DNA of 64,000 nucleotides from positions 1 through 64,000 of the forward strand of contig CAILTK010000051.1 of assembly GCA_903837135.1 (NCBI GenBank), in the 5' to 3' direction. Under the pieces are notes generated by a model. It was given only the letters and a program-made list of their open reading frames with translations. It did not search any database and was not told the DNA's origin. A program made the position numbers and the translations under genes. The DNA comes from an uncultured Caulobacterales bacterium (lineage in GTDB: Bacteria > Pseudomonadota > Alphaproteobacteria > Caulobacterales > Caulobacteraceae). Of this stretch, positions 58,073-64,000 are shown one piece after another. Position 1 is the first letter of the stretch; each line of letters starts with the position of its first letter.

Positions 58073-58858
58073 ATGCGCTGGGTACGCTTACGCACCGGGA
58101 CCGCGGAGACGCCGATCGCCCCGGCCGCGGCGGCTCCGGCCGCGATCGCCCTGGCGCGATCGGACTGCGGGGCCCTTTGGATCGAGCTGATGGGCGAGCC
58201 GGTGGCGCTGCGCCCCTCGGGCGGCTTGTGGATCGAACGCGCCGGCGCCTTCGTCGCCGGCGACCTGCACCTGGGCAAGGGCTCCTCCTACGCCCGCGGC
58301 GGACAGCTGCTGCCGCCTTACGACACCATCGCCACGCTGGACCGGCTGGAGGCGGAGGTCCGGGCGCTGAAGCCGCGACTGCTGATTCTGCTCGGCGACA
58401 GCTTTCATGATCCTCAGGCGCTGGACCGGCTACACCCCGAGGACGCGAACCGGCTGAGGGGTCTGGCCATGGGCCGCCGCCTGGTGTGGGCGGAAGGCAA
58501 TCACGACACGCGCCGCGGCGTGTCGGCGCTCGGGGTCCTGCCGGGCGAGGTAGCGGACGAGGTCGTGCTCGGCCCGCTGACGCTTCGCCATGAACCAGGT
58601 CCGGGCGCGCAGCCGGGCGAGGTCTCGGGCCACCTGCATCCCTGCGCCAAGCTGGTGGCCGCCGGGCGCGGGGTTCGCCGCCGCGCCTTCGCCACGGACG
58701 GACGGCGACTGATCCTGCCCGCCTTCGGCGCCTACGCCGGCGGCCTGAACGTCTGCGATCCGGCGTTCAAAGGCCTGTTCGAAGCGCCGCCGCTGGCCGG
58801 CGCGCTCGGCGACGGCCGCGTCCATCCGCTGCCGTTCTCGGCGCTGTGCGGCGACTGA
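58073..58858 (+). CDS. pdeM: ligase-associated DNA-repair endonuclease PdeM
   Basis: 261-residue calcineurin-like phosphoesterase. Metal motifs are GDLHLGKG (D64, H66), [13 protein letters not shown] and SGHLHP. An N-terminal extension of about 40 residues is not seen in the usual family start; ATG 58190 would remove it. It follows the helicase by 3 bp, so they are co-expressed. Confidence 0.88.
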   Translation: MRWVRLRTGTAETPIAPAAAAPAAIALARSDCGALWIELMGEPVALRPSGGLWIERAGAFVAGDLHLGKGSSYARGGQLLPPYDTIATLDRLEAEVRALKPRLLILLGDSFHDPQALDRLHPEDANRLRGLAMGRRLVWAEGNHDTRRGVSALGVLPGEVADEVVLGPLTLRHEPGPGAQPGEVSGHLHPCAKLVAAGRGVRRRAFATDGRRLILPAFGAYAGGLNVCDPAFKGLFEAPPLAGALGDGRVHPLPFSALCGD

Positions 58859-59000
58859 AGCGGCGGAGGACCCGTCCTCGCCGGCACAGGCGCCCGGGCC
58901 GGGGGAAACGCCGGCGCCGGACCAACCCCCGCACCGCCGCCCGCCCGATTCCTCCGCGCCTGCGGCTTGCCAAGTCCCGGCAAAGACGCGACATCGGCGC

Positions 59001-60275
59001 ATGGACGATGCGCAGCTCAGCCTTGCGTCGCAGATGATGGACCTCGGCCGCGCGGCGCGGACCGGCGCGGAGGCCCTGCGCCTGGCGGGCGCGGAGGCCC
59101 GCACCGCGGCGCTGATCGCCATGGCCGCGGCCCTGCGTCAGGCGCAGGCCGCCGTCCTCGCCGCCAACGCCGAGGATCTCGCCGCCGCCCGGAGGGCCGG
59201 CCTGCCGGCGCCGCTGCTGGATCGGCTGGCGCTGGACCCGGCCCGGATCGAGGCCATGGCCGCGGGCGTCGAGGCCATCGCCGCGGTCGCCGACCCCGTC
59301 GGCCGGACGCGGGAGCGCTGGACCCGACCGAACGGGCTCGAGATCGCCCGCGTCTCCTCGCCGATCGGCGTCATCGCCATGATCTATGAGGCGCGGCCGA
59401 ATGTGACGGCGGACGCGGCGGCGCTGTCGGTCCGTTCGGGCAATGCGGTGATCCTGCGCGGCGGCTCCGAATGTCTGGCCTCCAGCCTCGCCATTCACGC
59501 CGCCCTCGTGCGCGGACTGGAGCGGGCCGGCCTGCCGGCCTCGGCGGCGCAGATCGTCCGCACGACCGACCGGGCGGCCGTCGGCCTGATCCTGGAGGGG
59601 CTGGGCGGCGCCGTCGACCTGGTGATCCCCCGCGGCGGCAAGAGCCTGGTCGAACGGGTGCAGCGCGAAGCCCGTGTCGCCGTGCTCGGCCACGCCGACG
59701 GGGTCAACCACGTCTATGTCCACGCCTCGGCGGATCCGGACAAGGCCCGCGCCATCGTCCTGAACGCCAAGATGCGGCGCGTTTCGGTCTGCGGCGCGGC
59801 CGAGACCCTCCTGATCGATCGGTCGATCGCCCCGGCGCTGTTGCCCCTGATCGCCGGCGACCTCGTCGCCGCCGGCTGCGAACTGCGGGGCGACGACGCC
59901 GCCCGCGCCATCGTCCCGTCCATGTCCGAGGCGACCGACGCGGACTGGCCGGCCGAATACCTGGCCCCGATCCTGGCGGTGGGCGTGGTCGACGGGCTGG
60001 AGCCGGCGATCGAGCACATCGACGCCCACGGCTCGCACCACACCGACGCCATCGTGGCCGAGGATCCCGCGGCCGCCGAACGGTTCGCCGCCGCGGTGGA
60101 CAGCGCCATCGTGCTGATCAACGCCTCCACCCAGTTCGCCGACGGGGGGGAGTTCGGCTTCGGCGGCGAGATCGGCATCGCCACGGGGAGGCTGCATGCG
60201 CGCGGACCCGTCGGCGCGGAGCAATTGACGACATACCGGTATGTGGTTCGCGGGACCGGCCAAACGCGTCCCTGA
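59001..60275 (+). CDS. proA: glutamate-5-semialdehyde dehydrogenase
   Basis: 424-residue gamma-glutamyl phosphate reductase of proline synthesis. [25 protein letters not shown] and catalytic Cys264 in [21 protein letters not shown] near the C-terminus. It begins the run proA-nadD-rsfS-rlmH. proB is not in the window. Confidence 0.96.
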   Translation: MDDAQLSLASQMMDLGRAARTGAEALRLAGAEARTAALIAMAAALRQAQAAVLAANAEDLAAARRAGLPAPLLDRLALDPARIEAMAAGVEAIAAVADPVGRTRERWTRPNGLEIARVSSPIGVIAMIYEARPNVTADAAALSVRSGNAVILRGGSECLASSLAIHAALVRGLERAGLPASAAQIVRTTDRAAVGLILEGLGGAVDLVIPRGGKSLVERVQREARVAVLGHADGVNHVYVHASADPDKARAIVLNAKMRRVSVCGAAETLLIDRSIAPALLPLIAGDLVAAGCELRGDDAARAIVPSMSEATDADWPAEYLAPILAVGVVDGLEPAIEHIDAHGSHHTDAIVAEDPAAAERFAAAVDSAIVLINASTQFADGGEFGFGGEIGIATGRLHARGPVGAEQLTTYRYVVRGTGQTRP

Positions 60276-60894
60276 GGCGGGGCGTCCGGGCGCGTTGCGG
60301 CTCGGATTCCGCCTCGAGCGCGGGATGAAGGTCGGCCTGCTCGGCGGCTCGTTCAACCCGGCGCACGAAGGCCACGCCCACGTGGCCGAAACCGCGCTGG
60401 CCAAGCTCGGCCTGGACGCGGTGATCTGGCTCGTGTCGCCGCAGAATCCGCTGAAGTCCCGCCATGAGACCGAACCTCTCGAGCAGCGGATGGCCTCCGC
60501 CCGCCGGCAGGCCCGCGGCCCGCGCATGCTGGTTTCCGACGCGGAGAGCCGGATCGAGGCGCAGTACACGCTGGACACCCTGCGGATCCTGAAGGCGCGT
60601 CATCCCGGCGTCCACTTCGTGTGGATCATGGGAGCCGACAACCTGGCCAGCTTCCATCGTTGGCGGGGGTGGCTGCAGATCATGCAGGAGGCGCCGGTGG
60701 CCGTGGTCTCGCGGCCCTGGGCGGCGATGAAGGGCCGGCTGTCGCCGGCGGCCAAAAGGTTCGCCCGCTATCGGCATTCCTCGGCCTCGGCGCGGCGGTT
60801 GCCGTATATGACGCCCCCGGCCTGGGTGTTCCTGCGCGGACCGTTCAACTTCCAGTCCTCGACCGCGCTCCGGTCGCGACTCAACAAGGGTTAG
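60241..60894 (+). CDS. nadD: nicotinate-nucleotide adenylyltransferase
   Basis: 217-residue enzyme of NAD synthesis. [17 protein letters not shown] has the nucleotidyltransferase HxGH-type motif and SSTALRSRL the ISSTxxR motif. ATG 60241 overlaps proA by 35 bp; the internal ATG 60325 (189 residues) starts right at the fold and is an alternative. Confidence 0.93.
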   Translation: MWFAGPAKRVPEAGRPGALRLGFRLERGMKVGLLGGSFNPAHEGHAHVAETALAKLGLDAVIWLVSPQNPLKSRHETEPLEQRMASARRQARGPRMLVSDAESRIEAQYTLDTLRILKARHPGVHFVWIMGADNLASFHRWRGWLQIMQEAPVAVVSRPWAAMKGRLSPAAKRFARYRHSSASARRLPYMTPPAWVFLRGPFNFQSSTALRSRLNKG

Positions 60895-60992
60895 GCCGGG
60901 GACCGGCCCTTATCGCGCGCAGGCCTCGCGGGCGGCCGCAGTTCGTGGTATAGTCTTGCGCTTCCGCCGTATTCCGCTCGAAAGCCAGTCTC

Positions 60993-61388
60993 CTGACCAC
61001 CGACATCTCCGCGTCCGCCACCCTCGCCGCTCCTGCGCTGGACGCCGAGACGATCACCGCCATGATCCTGGCCAAGCTCGACGACGACAAGGCCGAGGAC
61101 ATCGTCGCCATCGATCTCAAGGGCTCCTCGCCGCTGGCCGACACCATCGTGATCGCGTCGGGGCGCTCGCAGCGCCACGTTTCGGCCCTGGCCGACCATC
61201 TGCTGCGGGCCCTCAAGGACGCAGGCCTTGGCCGCGCCCAGGTGGAGGGTCTGCCGCACGCGGACTGGGTGCTGATCGACGCGGGCGACGTGATCGTGCA
61301 TCTGTTCCGGCCCGAGGTGCGCGCCTTCTACCAGATCGAGAAGATCTGGTCGGTGGACAGCCCCCACAGGGGCCTGTCGGCCGGGTAG
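60993..61388 (+). CDS. rsfS: ribosomal silencing factor RsfS (apparent CTG start)
   Basis: 131 residues if started at CTG 60993. The core AKLDDDKAEDIVAIDLKG, GRSQRHVSALADHLL and HADWVLIDAGDVIVHLF is RsfS, which binds uL14 and blocks subunit joining. The first ATG is 61062, which cuts into the first helix. No ATG, GTG or TTG lies in frame between the stop at 60951 and 61062. Confidence 0.9.
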   Translation: MTTDISASATLAAPALDAETITAMILAKLDDDKAEDIVAIDLKGSSPLADTIVIASGRSQRHVSALADHLLRALKDAGLGRAQVEGLPHADWVLIDAGDVIVHLFRPEVRAFYQIEKIWSVDSPHRGLSAG

Positions 61389-61398
61389 GGCGCTCCCG

Positions 61399-61869
61399 CT
61401 GCGCATCCTCCTCTGCGCCATCGGCCGGCTCGGCGGCGATCCGGCCGCCGCTCTCGCCAGGGACTACGCCGGCCGGGCGACCGCGGCCGGACGGTCGCTG
61501 GGATTGGGTCCGGTCGAAATCCTCGAAGTCGAGGCGAGGAAGTCCGGCAAGGCCGCGGAGGCCGACGCCCTGCGCGCCGCGATCGGCGGCGATCCGGCCT
61601 ATCTGATCGCGTGCGACGAGCATGGCCGGCCCCAGCCGTCACGCCTGTTCGCCGAGCGGATCGGCAGACTGCGCGACGGCGGCGAGCGCCGGCTGGTCTT
61701 CGTGATCGGCGGCGCGGATGGTCTGGATCCTGCGTTCGTCGCCGAGGCACGCGAGACCCTGGCCTTCGGTCCGCAGACCTGGCCGCACGCCCTGGCCCGC
61801 GCCATGCTGGCCGAACAGGTGTATCGCGCGGTGACCATCCTGTCCGGGAGTCCATATCACCGTGACTAG
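61399..61869 (+). CDS. rlmH: 23S rRNA pseudouridine1915 N3-methyltransferase RlmH (apparent CTG start)
   Basis: 156 residues from CTG 61399, matching the usual 155. LRILLCAIGRLGG aligns with the family N-terminus; FVIGGADGLDPAF and ALARAMLAEQVYRA are the SPOUT knot. The first TTG (61504) would lose 35 residues. An aggg stretch lies 8 nt upstream of the CTG. Confidence 0.9.
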   Translation: MRILLCAIGRLGGDPAAALARDYAGRATAAGRSLGLGPVEILEVEARKSGKAAEADALRAAIGGDPAYLIACDEHGRPQPSRLFAERIGRLRDGGERRLVFVIGGADGLDPAFVAEARETLAFGPQTWPHALARAMLAEQVYRAVTILSGSPYHRD

Positions 61870-62902
61870 AGCCGCCGTCGCCCTGCTGCTGCGGGCGCTG
61901 ACGGCGGCCGCCCCGGCCGACGACCTCGCGTCGCTGCGCGATCGGCTGGTGCGCCTGGCCGCGCAGGAGACCGCCGGCGTGGCCAGGGCGCAGACGGCGG
62001 CGGCCCGCCTGTCGGCCCTGAACGCCGCCGAGGCCGCCCTGAAGGCCCGGGTCGGCGCCAACCAGCGCTCGCTCACCGGCCTCCTGGCCGGCCTGCAGAG
62101 CTATCAGCGCGATCCGCCGCCGGCGCTGCTGGTGTCGCCCCGCTCCGCCAAGGCGGCGGTCAACGCCGCCATCCTGATGCGGGCCATCACCCCCGAGCTC
62201 GAGCGCCGCGCCGCCAGCCTCGCCGGCGAGGGACGCCGGCTGAACGCGCTGCGCCGCCAGATTCTCATCGCCGACGGCGACTTCCTGGGCGCCGAACACG
62301 ACGTGGCGGATCGTCGCGTGGAGATGGACGCCCTGGCCGAGGAGAAGGCGCGGCTGGAGGGCCGCCTCGATCCCGGTCTCAGCGCCGAAGCCGACGCCGC
62401 GACCCGGCTCGGGACCACCGCGGGCTCCCTTGACGAACTCGCCAAGAGCGCCGTCGCGCTCGGCGGCCCCACCGGCGAAGCGGCTGAGCTTGCCCCCGCT
62501 CGCCTGGTCCAGCCGGTCGCCGGCGCCCTCGTGCGCCGCTACGGCCAGGCTTTCCCCGGACACGGACAATCGGAGGGCTGGGCCTGGGCGGCGACCGCCG
62601 GCGCCCTGGTGGTCAGTCCGACAGTTGGTCGCATCGTCTACGCCGGGCCTTTGAAAGGCTGGGGATTTGTGGTGATCTTGAAGAGTCCTGGCGGATACCA
62701 TCTGGTGCTTGCGGGGCTCGAACGGGTGAGCGCGCGCGTGGGTGGTGAGATGGCGGCCGGAGAACCGGTCGGACGTGTCGCCAAATCGTCCGCCGCTCCC
62801 TCCGGAAAGCCCCCGCCCGCGCCGGAGCTCTATCTGGAAATCCGCAGGGCGGCCCAGCCCATCGATCCGGCGCCCTTCTTCGCCGGACGGACCGGGCGGT
62901 GA
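61862..62902 (+). CDS. EnvC-like murein hydrolase activator (LytM domain)
   Basis: 346-residue exported coiled-coil plus LytM protein. Coiled coil about 20-200, LytM about 215-340 with SPTVGRIVYAGPLKGWG and LYLEIRRAAQPIDPAPF. The usual zinc His of active M23 enzymes (HxGxD) is absent, as in EnvC, which activates amidases rather than cutting. GTG 61862 overlaps rlmH by 8 bp. Confidence 0.88.
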   Translation: MTRAAVALLLRALTAAAPADDLASLRDRLVRLAAQETAGVARAQTAAARLSALNAAEAALKARVGANQRSLTGLLAGLQSYQRDPPPALLVSPRSAKAAVNAAILMRAITPELERRAASLAGEGRRLNALRRQILIADGDFLGAEHDVADRRVEMDALAEEKARLEGRLDPGLSAEADAATRLGTTAGSLDELAKSAVALGGPTGEAAELAPARLVQPVAGALVRRYGQAFPGHGQSEGWAWAATAGALVVSPTVGRIVYAGPLKGWGFVVILKSPGGYHLVLAGLERVSARVGGEMAAGEPVGRVAKSSAAPSGKPPPAPELYLEIRRAAQPIDPAPFFAGRTGR

Positions 62903-62944
62903 CGTGACGACTATCCCTCCCCAGGGGCGGCTTCGAGGACCCGA

Positions 62945-64000
62945 ATGCGCAAGATTCTCCTGATCGGCATCTCCACCTTCGCGCTTGGCGCCGGCGCCAT
63001 GGCGGCGGCGGAGCAGCAGTTCGCGTCGAAGGACGACACCTATCGGCTGTTCACCTTGTTCGGCGACGTGGTCACCACGGTCGATCAGCAATATGTGGTG
63101 CCGGTCGACAACAAGAAGCTGATCGAGGCGGCCCTCGATGGCATGCTGACCTCGCTCGATCCGCACTCGGGCTATCTCGACCCGACCGGCTTCTCCGACC
63201 TCTCGGACCAGACCCGCGGCGACTACGGCGGGCTCGGCATCCAACTCGGCGGCGAGGACGGCGCGATCAAGATCGTCGCCCCGATGGACGGCACGCCGGC
63301 GGCGCGCGCCCACCTCATGGCGGGGGACTACATCACCGCCATCGAAGGCCAGTCGATCATCGGCCAGAACATCAACGAGGCCATCAAGCAGATGCGCGGC
63401 CCGGTGGGCACCAGCGTCACCCTGACCATCGTTCGCGACAAGCAGGATCCCTTCACCGTCAAGCTGACCCGCGAGGTCATCGTCGTGAAGTCGGTGTCGC
63501 GCCAGATGCTCGGCGATTACGGTTACGTGCGCGTCGCCGGTTTCGATGAGAAGACCGGTCAGGAGACCACGTCGGCCATCCGCGCGCTCAAGGCCGAGAA
63601 CCCGCACATGAAGGGGATGATCCTCGACCTGCGAAACAACCCCGGCGGACTGGTCAACCAGGCCGTGACCGTGGCCTCGGACTTCCTGGACGGCGGCGAA
63701 GTGGTCAGTCAGCGCGGTCGCGATCCCAGGGACATCCAGCGGTACAACGCCCGCCCCGGCGGCGACCTCGTCAGGGGGCTGCCGGTGGTGGTCCTGGTCA
63801 ACAACGGCTCGGCGTCCGCCGCCGAGATCGTCGCCGGAGCGCTAAAGGACCGGGAACGGGCGACCATCGTCGGCCTCACCACCTTCGGCAAGGGTTCGGT
63901 CCAGTCGGTGATCCCGCTGCGCGACGGCAAGGACGGCGCGCTGAAGCTGACCACCGCCCGCTACTACACGCCGGCCGGCATTTCGATCCAGAAGACCGGC
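62945..64000 (+). CDS. ctpA: S41 carboxy-terminal processing peptidase (3' end outside window)
   Basis: 352 codons before the right edge. Signal or anchor (MRKILLIGISTFALG), PDZ domain (about 85-175, YGGLGIQLGG), and the S41 core with NNPGGL, the catalytic-Ser region NNGSASAAE around residue 289, and Lys in FGKGSVQ. It cleaves periplasmic protein tails. The adjacent envC-like gene is a usual neighbour. Confidence 0.93.
   Translation, partial: MRKILLIGISTFALGAGAMAAAEQQFASKDDTYRLFTLFGDVVTTVDQQYVVPVDNKKLIEAALDGMLTSLDPHSGYLDPTGFSDLSDQTRGDYGGLGIQLGGEDGAIKIVAPMDGTPAARAHLMAGDYITAIEGQSIIGQNINEAIKQMRGPVGTSVTLTIVRDKQDPFTVKLTREVIVVKSVSRQMLGDYGYVRVAGFDEKTGQETTSAIRALKAENPHMKGMILDLRNNPGGLVNQAVTVASDFLDGGEVVSQRGRDPRDIQRYNARPGGDLVRGLPVVVLVNNGSASAAEIVAGALKDRERATIVGLTTFGKGSVQSVIPLRDGKDGALKLTTARYYTPAGISIQKTG

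Overview
The window is about 70% GC, densely packed and free of IS elements, phage genes or CRISPR. Gene content points to an alphaproteobacterium of the Caulobacterales, most likely Caulobacteraceae (Phenylobacterium/Caulobacter-like). The main evidence is a ChvI-ChvG-HprK-EIIA-HPr operon, a lipoprotein of the type known from Caulobacter (CC0125/CC1285), a murJ-trpS pair, an alphaproteobacterial Rsm22-type protein and a ZTP riboswitch ahead of purH. The genus is inference.

Layout. 1-8583: the start of a bifunctional penicillin-binding protein (reverse, running off the left edge), rsmB, a glycine-zipper lipoprotein, then rpe, a heparinase-like protein and a CapD-type nucleotide-sugar dehydratase joined by two ATGA overlaps. 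8690-10998: metZ, a DUF6065-like gene and tRNA-Gly(GCC). 11136-15142: an accessory-looking cluster. A TetR regulator and a coupled small unknown gene are divergent from two glutathione transferases, an SDR and an ABM monooxygenase. A 32-bp near-perfect palindrome lies between the two arms, and the cluster ends next to the 3' half of a tRNA-Arg-like sequence and a palindromic repeat. 15399-21498: DUF2188, oleate hydratase, a diiron ferritin-like protein with a clear terminator, envelope lipoproteins, a MAPEG protein and an epoxide-hydrolase-like enzyme.

21599-30478: argG; the envelope-stress and PTS operon chvI-chvG-hprK-EIIA-HPr; a divergent 578-residue unknown; an Rsm22 homologue with a Cys cluster; DUF3297; folP. 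30841-35083: an ArsR-SRPBCC pair, thiD with a nucleotidyltransferase, an esterase and a tiny His-rich exported protein. 35476-46988: serC-serA behind a structured leader, an M20 peptidase, murJ-trpS-PCuAC, a creatininase-like gene with fabI, a VanY-type lipoprotein, a YhhN-like membrane protein and DUF1232. 47045-53801: an SDR, a DUF1328 mini-membrane protein, mdh, rnd-lptC-lptA-lptB, tRNA-Leu(CAG), and purH with its ZTP riboswitch.

54004-64000: apaG, a sulfotransferase-like gene, the DNA-repair pair Lhr-type helicase and PdeM, and a forward run proA-nadD-rsfS-rlmH-envC-like-ctpA (cut by the right edge). In this run rsfS and rlmH appear to lack ATG, GTG or TTG starts at the expected places.

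Most of the window is core metabolism and envelope biogenesis (peptidoglycan, LPS transport, lipid II flipping, serine, purine, folate, thiamine). The least explained pieces are the TetR/GST cluster with its operator and coupled small gene, the unknown protein beside chvI, and the apparent CTG starts.
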